A stretch of DNA of 64,000 nucleotides from Paenibacillus kribbensis (GCF_002240415.1 NZ_CP020028.1:3187501-3251500), one strand, 5' to 3'. Positions 34,727 to 43,732 are shown, counted from the first letter of the stretch. A program made the numbers and translations. The notes: generated from the letters alone by a model not told the origin.

Positions 34727-35662
34727 TCACTTTATAAGCGCCGGGGAATTCCCCCGCCAGGCGCGGTAACCGGCGCCGATGACTCCGGCCTCCTGGTTGT
34801 CCTTAGCATAAATATAGTTCAGTCCCTCAGCGGGAAAGGGCTTGCGGGCGTGGCTGTATATTTTCGCCTCAAGCTCTTTTTTCGGAAATCCCGACATATG
34901 CAGTACGCCGCCGCCCAACACAATGTAATCCGGGTCCAGTATATTGATTTCTGTGGCTATCACCACCGCCACCGCTTCGAGAAAATCCTGGATAATCTCA
35001 TGGCTTCCATACTTCACGAAAATATCCTCAAACGGAGTTCCGGCAAAATGAAGCTCATGCAGCTCGCGCAGCCGCTTGCCCGAGGCATACTGCTCTATGC
35101 AGCCCGGATTGCCGCAGCTGCACAAATCCTGCCGCCCCAGCACAGGAACATGTCCCAGCTCTGCTGCCGATCCATGCTTGCCGGCAATGAAGTGATCCTC
35201 GTAATAAATCGAGTTGCCGAAGCCTGTACCAAGATAAAAGCCTACTACAATGCCTCGCCGTTCCAGCTTGTGCGCGACGATCTCGGTCAGCAGCAGAAAA
35301 TTCACATCATTATCCAGATAAACAGGGATGGCCAGCGCCGACTCCAGCGGATCAACGACATTCACCTGATTGAAGCCTTCAATATTCGGCGTCGAATATA
35401 CGGTCTTCTTGTCTTTGCTGACCACGGATGGAAAGCCGATGCCGATCCCCTTAATCTCTGCCTCCGGATGCTTTTGAATATAAGAAGTAATATAGTTCCG
35501 CAGATTATCCTGGGGCTCCCCTTCTGCATATAACAAACGGCTGCTCTCGATATGAAAATGGCGCAGCTCCCCCATCTCGGACAATAGTCCGATACGAAAA
35601 TTCGTTCCGCCAATATCGATTCCGATGGTGTATCCCCCTTGTATACGTTCATTGCTGTCCAT
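34727..35662 (-). CDS. alsK: D-allose kinase (ROK family)
   Basis: 311 residues of the ROK sugar kinases: phosphate loop IGIDIGGTNFRIG (13-25), GFPSVVSKDKKTVYSTPN, catalytic Asp in LDNDVN, second phosphate loop LGTGFG, and the zinc motif CSCGNPGCIEQ. The SKDK-STPN stretch and LDPDYIVLGGGV match E. coli AlsK as I remember it. It phosphorylates D-allose to D-allose 6-phosphate. It is the last gene of the als operon, 120 bp after the PRD regulator gene. No gene for allose-6-phosphate isomerase (rpiB/alsI) is seen here, so that step must be coded elsewhere. Confidence 0.88.
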   Translation of the reverse strand: MDSNERIQGGYTIGIDIGGTNFRIGLLSEMGELRHFHIESSRLLYAEGEPQDNLRNYITSYIQKHPEAEIKGIGIGFPSVVSKDKKTVYSTPNIEGFNQVNVVDPLESALAIPVYLDNDVNFLLLTEIVAHKLERRGIVVGFYLGTGFGNSIYYEDHFIAGKHGSAAELGHVPVLGRQDLCSCGNPGCIEQYASGKRLRELHELHFAGTPFEDIFVKYGSHEIIQDFLEAVAVVIATEINILDPDYIVLGGGVLHMSGFPKKELEAKIYSHARKPFPAEGLNYIYAKDNQEAGVIGAGYRAWRGNSPALIK

Positions 35663-35782
35663 ACGCTAGCATCTCCCATCCGAATTGCCTTGAAACGCTG
35701 CGAGGTCTCTCCCGATCGCTCTCATACAAATGGCTCCTGTCTCTCTTGATAGTAACTTGAATAGTATCTTAATTTGCTCTTT

Positions 35783-37897
35783 CTATACGGAATACCGCAG
35801 GATGATCTCCATAATCTCCTCAGTGGATTGCGAGCGGAACAGCTTCTCAATGTTGCCTTCGTCGGTCAACAGAGAGGTGAGCTGGGACAAGGCTCTAAGA
35901 TGGGTTTCATTATTCATCGCGGCCAGTGTAAAGATGAGCCGCACCTCGTGCTCCGGCTGTTCTGAAAAGGCTATTCCCTCCTTCAATACCAGAAGGCTGA
36001 TCCCCGTTTTATGAACGCCGGACAGGGGATTGGCATGTGGAACCGCTACTAGCGGCGCAATAATGATATACGGCCCCCGCTGCTTCACGTTCTCAACCAT
36101 TGCCTCGATATAGGAATCAGCAATGGCCCCCTCCTTCAGCAAGGGCCAGGCCGCGGCAGCAACCCCGTCTTCCCAGCTGCCCACGCGATCCATCCGTTGA
36201 ATCCGGCTCGGCGTCAACAGCTCGTTCAGCATCGGACGCGGCGCCTGGTCGATTCGAATCCAGTCTTGGCGGGCCATATAATCCCGCAATTGCCCGTACA
36301 ACTGTTCTTCATTGCGGATAAGGGCATGTTTGCGGATGATCTTGATCAATCCCTCAATGGATTGGCCTACATGGTCATAAGCCCCTAATTTGGCATAGAT
36401 TCTCTTAAGTAGGTTGATCTTTTCAACTTCGCTCAAAATCGGGCTTACGAGAAACACCTCATTGCCGCCGCTTCTAAGCGGTGAAGTGCTGAATACAAAA
36501 TCCACCTGTGGCATAGCCGTCTCATAATCGCAGATGGCCATCGTTTCTATAAAGTCGATCATCGGAAAAAGCTCCTGTAGCTGCTTTTTCAGCATTTGCG
36601 ACGTTCCAATACCGCTGGCGCAAACGACAACTGCCGTGATCCGCGACAGAAACAGGATGCCCTCTCTTTTCATCCATCCACCGAAATGCATCGCAATAAA
36701 GGCTACCGCATCTTCATCAAGATGTACGCCCGCTTCGATTTCAAAATGATGCACTACTTTTAAGGTGAATACATAAACATCCTTATATTTCTCCTGAATC
36801 ATTTCTTTCAAGGGATTAGGAGCATCCAGATTATACTGAATCCGGTGATAAGCGGATTGAAGATGTACGGTCAATCCCTCCTCCAGCCCTGCGCGCTCCT
36901 GAAACACGATACAGGCCTGCTGCTGAAAGTCATCAATCATCCGCCTCGCGATATCCCTGATTTTCTCATAGGAAGAGGAGTCTCTGCGGGATTGCTTCAT
37001 TTCATGCAATTTTGCATCCCGCAGATGCATCGTTAAATAAAAGATTTCATCACTGGGAACTGGCAGATCCGACAGGCGCTCCAGTGCAGGAACAACCGTC
37101 TTGCTGGCGGCGCTGAACGCAGCCGAATCCTTGAGTGTTTCTTTGAGCTGAGTGTCCACCTTAACGTTTCGCCGCCGCAGCATTCTTCTAAGAAAATAAA
37201 ATAGTTGAATGCTCAGATTCCGCAGCGTGTCATCTGCAAACCGGATCTTGAGGGTACGCTCGTACAATGTCAATGATTGATAAATGCTTTTCACCTGCTC
37301 GATCTCGAACAATCCGTAAGCAGGCTGCCGGTCCAGCTGAATGTCATCCGCGCTGAACAAGCTCTTGCTCCATTCCAGATCAACCGTTAACTGGGAAAGG
37401 TAATGAGTAAGCGCCTTGCGAATATTTTCTTCTGAGCCCTTCATGTAATAGCCCGTATGCCGTTCACACAACAGCGTAGTCTGAAAATCCTGCAGCTCGC
37501 TTCTCAGCAGCTTGAGGTCCTCAATTGCCGTATTGCGACTGACCCGCGTGCGGTTGATAAGATCCTCCAGTTGCACCCGCTTTTCTCGTCCGATAATATA
37601 GACCGCGATCAGCGCTTTGCGCTCCTTCTGTGAATACTCATAATTCCATTGCTGGATATTGCTGAACTTGTCCGGTGCTTTTTTTCTTGTATCCTCATCG
37701 AGATGAAATCCTGCCGAGCGCACATAATAAACGGGAGAAAGCTTGTTGTCCTTCAACCAATCATTGATTTTCTCGATGTCATAATATATCGTGCGTTTGG
37801 ATACCTGAAAAGCAGAGGTAAGCTCATTTATGGAAATATGGGAGCTGGAACCAAGCAGCTTGGTCAATATATTGGAACTGCGCTCATCCAATGACAT
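35783..37897 (-). CDS. PRD-domain transcriptional regulator (BglG/LicR/MtlR type)
   Basis: 704 residues. Domains in order: HTH (LTSAFQVSKRTIYYDIEKIN, residues ~27-46), second HTH (INRTRVSRNTAIEDLKLLR, ~112-131), two PTS-regulation domains (~190-400; the second has VVHHFEIEAGVHLDEDAVAFIAMHF), an EIIB-like domain (AVVVCASGIGTSQMLKKQL, ~415-500) and an EIIA-like domain with the phosphorylated-type His in AVPHANPLSGVHKTG. Phosphorylation by PTS proteins normally controls such activators. No PTS sugar transporter gene is present; the operon uses an ABC importer, so the input is probably HPr/general PTS state. Ribosome site AAGGGAG before the ATG. Confidence 0.88.
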   Translation of the reverse strand: MSLDERSSNILTKLLGSSSHISINELTSAFQVSKRTIYYDIEKINDWLKDNKLSPVYYVRSAGFHLDEDTRKKAPDKFSNIQQWNYEYSQKERKALIAVYIIGREKRVQLEDLINRTRVSRNTAIEDLKLLRSELQDFQTTLLCERHTGYYMKGSEENIRKALTHYLSQLTVDLEWSKSLFSADDIQLDRQPAYGLFEIEQVKSIYQSLTLYERTLKIRFADDTLRNLSIQLFYFLRRMLRRRNVKVDTQLKETLKDSAAFSAASKTVVPALERLSDLPVPSDEIFYLTMHLRDAKLHEMKQSRRDSSSYEKIRDIARRMIDDFQQQACIVFQERAGLEEGLTVHLQSAYHRIQYNLDAPNPLKEMIQEKYKDVYVFTLKVVHHFEIEAGVHLDEDAVAFIAMHFGGWMKREGILFLSRITAVVVCASGIGTSQMLKKQLQELFPMIDFIETMAICDYETAMPQVDFVFSTSPLRSGGNEVFLVSPILSEVEKINLLKRIYAKLGAYDHVGQSIEGLIKIIRKHALIRNEEQLYGQLRDYMARQDWIRIDQAPRPMLNELLTPSRIQRMDRVGSWEDGVAAAAWPLLKEGAIADSYIEAMVENVKQRGPYIIIAPLVAVPHANPLSGVHKTGISLLVLKEGIAFSEQPEHEVRLIFTLAAMNNETHLRALSQLTSLLTDEGNIEKLFRSQSTEEIMEIILRYSV

Positions 37898-37921
37898 TTA
37901 ACCACTCCCTTTACTAGGTAT

Positions 37922-38608
37922 TCAGACTTCGGCGTTCACTTGGGAATTGAAATGCTCCATCATTTGGTCCCATGCCTTGTTCAGGTCGCTATCGAGGTTG
38001 AACAGGCCCGATGTTCCAACGATAAACACTTCGACTCCCGCCTCTTCCAGTATCTTAAATGTTTTTTCATTGCAGGAGCCGTCGATTTCAATCAGATAGT
38101 TATAGCCATGCTTTTCCTTGAGCGCCCTCGCTTCACGAATCTTGTCAAGAACCTCCGGAATGAACTTCTGTCCGGCAAATCCCGGATCAACCGACATGAA
38201 GGTGATTTTGTCCAAATGGTGAATGTAATGCTGGATGTGGCTGAGCGGTGTTGCCGGATTAAGCGCGATTCCCGCCTTGCAACCGGCACTCTTGATCGTA
38301 TCAATCATACGGAAGGCTTCACTATTTATGACCTCGGCGTGCGGACTGATGTAAGTGGCACCTGCATCAATAATCATTTTGATAAATTCGGAGGGCTTTT
38401 CGACCATTAAATGCACGTCCATCGGTATCGTTAAAGACTCGCGGATCTGCTCCATAAAATAGGGGGAAAGCGTAATATTCTTGACATAGTGACCGTCCAT
38501 AATGTCTATGTGCACCATATCCGCTCTTTGGTTCAACACCTTGAGCTGGTTTTCAATATCCATCAGGTTCATACACATTAGGGATGGGGAAAATAAATGC
38601 TTTTTCAT
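37922..38608 (-). CDS. alsE: D-allulose-6-phosphate 3-epimerase (AlsE)
   Basis: 228 residues of the ribulose-phosphate-epimerase TIM-barrel family. Metal and catalytic residues are visible: HIDIMDGHY, DVHLMV, MSVDPGFAGQKF and EIDGS; VFIVGTSGLF is the phosphate site. SPSLMCMNL, ITLSPYF and VEVFIVGTSGLFN are much closer to E. coli AlsE than to Rpe as I remember them. It converts D-allulose 6-phosphate to D-fructose 6-phosphate. The ATG at 38608 is preferred (AGGAG 11 nt upstream); the GTG at 38620 overlaps that site. 21 bp after alsC and 24 bp before the PRD gene. Confidence 0.9.
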   Translation of the reverse strand: MKKHLFSPSLMCMNLMDIENQLKVLNQRADMVHIDIMDGHYVKNITLSPYFMEQIRESLTIPMDVHLMVEKPSEFIKMIIDAGATYISPHAEVINSEAFRMIDTIKSAGCKAGIALNPATPLSHIQHYIHHLDKITFMSVDPGFAGQKFIPEVLDKIREARALKEKHGYNYLIEIDGSCNEKTFKILEEAGVEVFIVGTSGLFNLDSDLNKAWDQMMEHFNSQVNAEV

Positions 38609-38629
38609 CGTTTTTTTCACTCCTGTCTG

Positions 38630-39580
38630 TTAGGCTGCCAGTTTTTTACTTCCGAAGAGACGGTCTAGGAACACCGCTAGGATAATCAGACCGCCCATGA
38701 CGATTTGCTGATAGTAGGTCGGTACACTCAAAATGTTCAGTCCGTTATTAATCACACCGATGATCAGTCCGCCCATGACGACCCCGATGACTCGGCCCTT
38801 TCCTCCGAAAAAGCTGGTGCCTCCGATAATGGCCGCAGCTATCGCTTGCGTCTCATAGCCCGTGCCGGCCAGCGGTTCCGCTGCCCCCAGGCGAGCGGTC
38901 AATACAACGCCTGCAATGCCGGCGCAAATTCCGGAAATGACGAATACGATCAGCGTATGGCGTTTGATGTTGATTCCCGAGAACCAGGCTGCCTGGCTGT
39001 TGCCGCCCAGTGCATAAATGTTGCGGCCAAGTTTGGTTTTAACCGTAATAAAGATGAATACAAGAGCTACGATCAAGGCAATCAATACCGGAATCGGAAC
39101 AGGTCCGAGCCAGCCGGCAATGCCGCTCTTAAAGCCCTGGGGAAGCCCGAACACCGGCGCCGCCTCCGAGATGATCAGGGTTAGCCCGCGATAAATCGCC
39201 AGGGTCCCCAGTGTAATGATAAAAGGGTGCAGACCTGTTTTATTCACCAGAAATCCGTTGAAGCAGCCCAAAGTCCCGCCGACCACAACGCCGCCGATGA
39301 GGATCGCAACTGGCCACGGCACGCCCGCAATCATCATTTTGGCGGAGATCATACCTGTAAGCGCCATGATAGAGCCTACAGAAAGATCAATTCCAGCGAT
39401 TAGAATAGTGAAAAATTCGCCAACGCCAATCAAAATGGTAACCGCACTCTGCAGCAGCACCTGGGTCAGATTGCTCGTTGTCAAAAAGTACTGGGGAGAG
39501 CCGATGCCCAAGCCCAGTGTAATCAGCAGCAGGATGCCGAAAGTTCCGTACTTTTCCCAAATCAGGTTGAATTTTTGCAT
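38630..39580 (-). CDS. alsC: D-allose ABC transporter permease (AlsC)
   Basis: 316 residues, RbsC/BPD_transp_2 family with eight to ten membrane helices. Family marks: GIDLSVGSIMALTGMISA, GCFNGFLVNKTGLHPFIITLGTLAIYRGL and TSFFGGKGRVIGVVMG. It forms the homodimeric channel for the sugar bound by AlsB. AAGGAG lies 9 nt before the ATG; 17 bp after alsA. Confidence 0.9.
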   Translation of the reverse strand: MQKFNLIWEKYGTFGILLLITLGLGIGSPQYFLTTSNLTQVLLQSAVTILIGVGEFFTILIAGIDLSVGSIMALTGMISAKMMIAGVPWPVAILIGGVVVGGTLGCFNGFLVNKTGLHPFIITLGTLAIYRGLTLIISEAAPVFGLPQGFKSGIAGWLGPVPIPVLIALIVALVFIFITVKTKLGRNIYALGGNSQAAWFSGINIKRHTLIVFVISGICAGIAGVVLTARLGAAEPLAGTGYETQAIAAAIIGGTSFFGGKGRVIGVVMGGLIIGVINNGLNILSVPTYYQQIVMGGLIILAVFLDRLFGSKKLAA

Positions 39581-39597
39581 AGATATTTGCTCCTTGA

Positions 39598-41112
39598 CTA
39601 TGATGTAGCGGCCAGCATGATTTTTTCTTCCGTGGCCTCTTCATTCAGTAGAGTTTTGTTAATGGTGCCTTCCCGGAATACGGCGATTCGATCACATACC
39701 GACAACAGCTCCGGCATTTCCGACGAAACGACGATGACGCCCACACCAGACTCCGCCAGATCGCGCATGATCTTGTAAATCTCGCCTCTGGCTCCGATAT
39801 CGATTCCCTTGGTCGGCTCGTCAAAAATAATTAAGCGTGAGCCGGCGGCCAGCCATTTGGCGATCAACACCTTCTGCTGGTTGCCGCCTGACAACTCGGT
39901 TATGTTCTGCTCTACACTGGAGCATTTAATATTGACTGTCTGCTTGAATTGTTCAGCCAATTTGATTTCCGCTTTGTGGTCTACGAGTCCCCAGGTCCCT
40001 CCGGCGGTTGACTCCTTCAGCAGCTTGGAGATCGAGATGTTTTTCCAGATTTCGAAGTTTTTCAAAAAGCCCGTCTCTTTACGTGCCTCCGTTACGTGTC
40101 CGATGCCCAGCTTGATGGCATGATATGGATCCTTGACCTTGATTTCTTTGCCGAACAGTTCTATTCGCCCTTTTTGTATTGGTGCCGCTCCGTAAATGGC
40201 ATTCATGAGCTCCGTTCTTCCGGAGCCGATCAAGCCGGCAAAGCCGAGAATTTCCCCTTTATGCAGCTCGAAGCTGACATCGTTCACCCGTTTGTCTTTT
40301 CGGGTCAGATGCTCCACCTTCAAAATCACTTCCGAATTTTTGTGCTGACTGTCCTCCGATTTCAGGTGGCGTTCGCTGACTGCACGCCCCACCATCATCG
40401 TAATCAAATCCTCACGCGTAACGTCCTTGATATCCCGTGTGCCTACATACTTGCCGTCCTTCAATACGCTGACTCTGTCCCCGATTTCCAGCAATTCTTC
40501 AAGCTTGTGGGAAATATAGATAATGCCTACGCCATAGCTTTGCAGTTGGCGGATGATTGCGAACAGCTTGTTCGTCTCGTCAATCGTAAGCGAGGAGGTC
40601 GGCTCATCCATGATAATGACCTTGGCGCGCGCTGCAATTGCCTTTGCAATTTCAACCTGCTGCTTCTCCGAAATGGATAGCGTCTCCACCATTCGGGTAG
40701 CCGGACATATCAGACCAACTCTTTCAATCATCATTTGTGCAAGCGCATGCATCGTCTTGTGGTCAACGACCGGGATGCCGAACTTTTTGATCATGGGCAG
40801 CTTGCCCACAAAGATATTTTCCGCGATGGACAACTCGTCGATCATACTCAGCTCCTGATAAATAACGCTGATCCCCTGTTCGGTCGATTCCTTCGGCGTC
40901 AGCTTTTTAAATTCGCTGCCGTTAATGACGATCTGGCCCTCGGTCGGTTCATATACGCCCGACAAAATTTTGATCAGCGTCGACTTGCCCGCTCCATTCT
41001 CTCCAAGCAGTACATGAACTTCGCCTGGCTTCAGTGTCAACGACACATCCTGCAAAGCCTTTACGGCTCCGAAATGCTTTGCGATATTTTTCATCTCCAC
41101 AAGATATTCCAC
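39598..41112 (-). CDS. alsA: D-allose ABC transporter double ATPase (AlsA)
   Basis: 504 residues with two ABC domains, as in RbsA/AlsA. The first has Walker A GENGAGKST (37-45), LSISEKQQVEIAKA and VIIMDEPTSSL; the second has the degenerate GLIGSGRTE and LSGGNQQKVLIAKWLA, LIIFDEPTKGID. It powers sugar import. It begins with GTG at 41112 (AAGGAG 8 nt upstream). A 106-bp gap with two strong stem-loops separates it from alsB, while alsC follows after 17 bp. Confidence 0.92.
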   Translation of the reverse strand: MEYLVEMKNIAKHFGAVKALQDVSLTLKPGEVHVLLGENGAGKSTLIKILSGVYEPTEGQIVINGSEFKKLTPKESTEQGISVIYQELSMIDELSIAENIFVGKLPMIKKFGIPVVDHKTMHALAQMMIERVGLICPATRMVETLSISEKQQVEIAKAIAARAKVIIMDEPTSSLTIDETNKLFAIIRQLQSYGVGIIYISHKLEELLEIGDRVSVLKDGKYVGTRDIKDVTREDLITMMVGRAVSERHLKSEDSQHKNSEVILKVEHLTRKDKRVNDVSFELHKGEILGFAGLIGSGRTELMNAIYGAAPIQKGRIELFGKEIKVKDPYHAIKLGIGHVTEARKETGFLKNFEIWKNISISKLLKESTAGGTWGLVDHKAEIKLAEQFKQTVNIKCSSVEQNITELSGGNQQKVLIAKWLAAGSRLIIFDEPTKGIDIGARGEIYKIMRDLAESGVGVIVVSSEMPELLSVCDRIAVFREGTINKTLLNEEATEEKIMLAATS

Positions 41113-41132
41113 TTCGGTTTCTCCTTCCTGGA

Positions 41133-41202
41133 GCGGTGTTCCCCAGGGAACTCCGCCAGATTGGTCCGGTACCGGAATATCAGCTTCGCTCCGGCACCGT
41201 CC
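41133..41202 (-). promoter_or_regulatory. Two tandem stem-loops between alsB and alsA
   Basis: GCGGtGTTCCC and GGGAACtCCGC (41133-41156) form one hairpin and GGTCCGGTaCCGGA with TCCGGcACCGtCC (41163-41202) a second. There is no T-run. Such structures commonly protect the upstream mRNA or attenuate read-through so that the receptor is made in excess. Confidence 0.7.
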
Positions 41203-41218
41203 TTTTCTCTGTACAGTT

Positions 41219-42241
41219 TTACTTCTTCGTGATCAGCTGAGCGTCAATCCAGACGGTTTCCGGTTCAGCATCAACACTGCCTTGCTTCTTTGTGTTAATC
41301 GCATCGATAAGTTTGTTAAGGGAAGTGATTCCGATTTGGGCAGGGTCCTGGGCGATTGTCGCATACAGGCTGCCGGCTGCGACGGAATCCCGGGCTTCCT
41401 GATCGCCATCCGTTCCCACTACCACTACCTGATCTTTTTTGCCTGCATTCTCAACAGCTTGCTGCGCCGCCAGAGCCATCGTGTCGTTAGCCGCATAGAT
41501 GCCCTTCAGGTTCGGATAACGCTGAAGCAGGTTAGCCGCTACGTCCAGCGCTTTTTGACGGTCCCAATCAGCCGGCTGGCTGTCGACAAGCTTGATTTGG
41601 GAAGCCGCTGCAAAAGCGGATTCTGCGCCCTTCTTGCGGCTTTCTCCCGATGCGTTGCCTGCTTTTCCTTCGATGATTGCCACTTCGCCGCCTTGTTTAC
41701 CCAGCGCATCTACAATAGCCTTACCGCCTTGCGCCCCGATTTTCTCATTGTCGGAGGTAGCGAATGCCAGAACATATCCGCCGGCATTTTTCAGCTCATT
41801 CATATTGATCTTCTCATCAATGTTAACGACATAAATCCCCTTTTTATTGGCTTGAACGATGGAAGGAATCATGTTGACCGGAGTCAAAGGCGCCACAGCC
41901 ACGCCGTCAAAGTCTTTGCTCAGAATGTCTTCAAATATTTTTACTTGACCCTGCAAATCGGTTTCGTCCTGGGCAGCGAAAATTTCGACATCAAAGCCCT
42001 TTTCGTCCGCTTCTTTCTTGATTCCGTCTCTCATCTGGGTCCAGAACGGAGAGTTAAGCGTTTTCAAAATGACGGCTATCTTAGGTTTCCCTGTTTTTGT
42101 GTCCGATGCTCCTTCATTTGCCGGAGCCGTGCTTCCGTTCCCCGTCTTCGTAGTGGAAGTTGCGGTGCCGCCATTGCCGCAGGCCGCCAAAATCATTGTC
42201 AGTGCAAATACAGTAAGTAATAATACAGTTAGTTTTTTCAT
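41219..42241 (-). CDS. alsB: D-allose-binding lipoprotein (AlsB)
   Basis: 340 residues: lipoprotein signal with lipobox MILAAC (Cys about 21), a Thr/Gly/Asn-rich linker (25-50), then a RbsB-type sugar-binding domain. The segments VILKTLNSPFW, GIYVVNIDEKINM, GEVAIIEGKAGNASGESRK and QIKLVDSQPADWDRQKALDVA are very close to E. coli AlsB as I remember it, which supports D-allose (or ribose/allulose) as ligand. AGGGGGAT lies 8 nt before the ATG. First gene of alsB-A-C-E-PRD-alsK. Its 226-bp leader region carries a long inverted repeat. Confidence 0.92.
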   Translation of the reverse strand: MKKLTVLLLTVFALTMILAACGNGGTATSTTKTGNGSTAPANEGASDTKTGKPKIAVILKTLNSPFWTQMRDGIKKEADEKGFDVEIFAAQDETDLQGQVKIFEDILSKDFDGVAVAPLTPVNMIPSIVQANKKGIYVVNIDEKINMNELKNAGGYVLAFATSDNEKIGAQGGKAIVDALGKQGGEVAIIEGKAGNASGESRKKGAESAFAAASQIKLVDSQPADWDRQKALDVAANLLQRYPNLKGIYAANDTMALAAQQAVENAGKKDQVVVVGTDGDQEARDSVAAGSLYATIAQDPAQIGITSLNKLIDAINTKKQGSVDAEPETVWIDAQLITKK

Positions 42242-42304
42242 CGTTTATAATCCCCCTAGAGATCATATTATTTTGAATAGCTCTGACACCAGGCTGCTTC
42301 TGTG

Positions 42305-42418
42305 CGATCCTCACCTCCCTGAGAGCATTGCCCGCAGTAACAACTGAGCTGCTTCAGCCATTTCACCGTTTGGCTCGGGGCTGACCTTGCTTAAACACAG
42401 TGTAGTGGGTGAGGATCG
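42305..42418 (-). promoter_or_regulatory. Possible structured 5' leader of the als operon, closed by an 11-bp inverted repeat
   Basis: CGATCCTCACC (42305-42315) and GGTGAGGATCG (42408-42418) are perfect inverted copies 92 nt apart. Between them smaller pairings can be drawn (CCCcGAG with CTCaGGG, GAGCC with GGCT, and ACACtGTGT). It ends 64 bp before the alsB start. It does not match a riboswitch class I can recall and has no T-run. It may be a leader RNA, a terminator-less attenuator or a looping operator. Confidence 0.5.
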
Positions 42419-42467
42419 AAAATTTAAGTCCAAATGACGCAACATGTTTTGTGCAATTATAGACCGC

Positions 42468-43523
42468 TCAGGGCAGACCTGTAGTGCTGCTTCTTGCGAG
42501 GAGTTTTACATCCAGCTGCTTCAACTGGATCGGACTGCTCTTGTCCTCAATCTGGTGAATAAGCTGATATACCGCTTGTTCACCCATTTCATAGATCGGC
42601 TGAGCAATGGTGCTAATCTCCGGTTCGGTAAGCCCGGTCATCTCAATGCCGTCAAATCCGATCAGCGCCACATCTTCCGGCACCTTGCGCCCTGATCGAA
42701 GGAGCGCTTTTAAAGACCCGATAGCCATAAGGTCAATGGTGGCGAAAATACCGTCAATCTCCGGGTGACGCGCGAGCAAATCCTGCGTCAGCTTAAATCC
42801 GCTCTCCATCGTGAAATCACCTTCCACGATATACGAAGGGGTAAAGCGCCCGTACCGGGTCAGCGTGTCGATATATCCCTGCAGACGGTCTTTAGCGGGA
42901 ATGACAATTCCCGGTCCGCTTATGTGAGCGATATTTTTGCAGCCCACCGATAACAGATGCTCAACAGCCATCACTGCCCCTTTATAGTGATTGACCTGAA
43001 GCATGGATATGTTGTGCACCGCCTGTTCAGAGGATGCACGGTCAATCGAGACAATCGGGATTTTGGCCCCCAGCAGCTCATTAATTTCGTTCGTGGCAAG
43101 CATTTGTGTGGCAAAAATAATGCCGTCCACATGTCTTTTCTTCAAAGCCTCAATGTAACGAATCTCTTTCAAACTGTTTCTGTCGGAGTTCGCCAGCAAT
43201 GTCGTATACCCGAGTTTGGTCGCCGTATCCTCGACCGCTTTTGCCAAGGCAGAGAAAAACGGATTCGATATTTCTGAAACGATCAGGGCAATGGTATTGG
43301 TCTTATATCCCGCCAAACCTCTGGCCATCGTATTGGGTGAGTAATTTAACTTACCGACCGCGTCCTTAATTCGATCCTCTGCATCCTTACTGATATATCC
43401 ATTCTGATTAAGATATCTGGACACCGTCGCTACGGACACATTCGCCAGTTTGGCAACATCCCGAATGGTAGCGATAACAATCCCCCCTGCGTGAATATGA
43501 TGTGTAACCGTTAACACATTCAT
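42468..43523 (-). CDS. LacI-family transcriptional regulator (start uncertain, possibly non-AUG)
   Basis: About 335-351 residues. LacI HTH IRDVAKLANVSVATVSRYLN, hinge NTMARGLAGYKTNTIALIVSEI, then a sugar-binding-type effector domain ending GEQAVYQLIHQI. It probably represses sugar genes; the als operon directly downstream is the obvious candidate. Typical members begin M-A-T-I-[KR]-D-V-A. Here that position is ATC (43475) with AGGGGGG exactly 6 nt upstream, whereas the first in-frame ATG (43523) has no proper ribosome site and its extra 16 codons run through an operator-like palindrome. I give the ATG but think ATC or ATT initiation is likely. Confidence 0.85.
   Translation of the reverse strand: MNVLTVTHHIHAGGIVIATIRDVAKLANVSVATVSRYLNQNGYISKDAEDRIKDAVGKLNYSPNTMARGLAGYKTNTIALIVSEISNPFFSALAKAVEDTATKLGYTTLLANSDRNSLKEIRYIEALKKRHVDGIIFATQMLATNEINELLGAKIPIVSIDRASSEQAVHNISMLQVNHYKGAVMAVEHLLSVGCKNIAHISGPGIVIPAKDRLQGYIDTLTRYGRFTPSYIVEGDFTMESGFKLTQDLLARHPEIDGIFATIDLMAIGSLKALLRSGRKVPEDVALIGFDGIEMTGLTEPEISTIAQPIYEMGEQAVYQLIHQIEDKSSPIQLKQLDVKLLARSSTTGLP
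43501..43518. promoter_or_regulatory. LacI/cre-type operator 1 upstream of the LacI gene
   Basis: TGTGTAACCGTTAACACA is an imperfect palindrome. Its core TGTAACCGTTAACA fits the cre consensus TGWAANCGNTNWCA fully, and also the ACCGTT centre of many LacI operators. Confidence 0.65.
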
Positions 43524-43621
43524 ATCATTAAAATGGCACCTACTTATCGATATTTTCCAAAAATCGCCTATATACAAAGAAATTCAAGGTTAAAATCTTA
43601 TAAAATGAATCCAATCAATAG

Positions 43622-43639
43622 TGTGGTATCGGTTACACA
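43622..43639. promoter_or_regulatory. LacI/cre-type operator 2 upstream of the LacI gene
   Basis: TGTGTAACCGATACCACA on the minus strand shares the first ten bases with operator 1, in opposite orientation and 121 bp away. Its core matches cre at 13 of 14 positions. The pair suggests autoregulation with looping or dual control by CcpA. Confidence 0.55.
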
Positions 43640-43732
43640 TTCATAGTAATTGAATGCGCTTTCTTTTTCAAGCATGAAATTCAAATTTTATATTCACAAA
43701 ATCACTACAACTTACATGCTCCCGCGTATTGC

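Noticed and set aside
34850..35533. 227-codon plus-strand frame opposite alsK
   Set aside because: alsK is a clear ROK kinase on the other strand; the antisense frame has random-looking composition.
42468..43523. LacI regulator as the fully proven repressor of als
   Set aside because: No copy of its putative operator was found in the alsB leader, so I state this only as a possibility.
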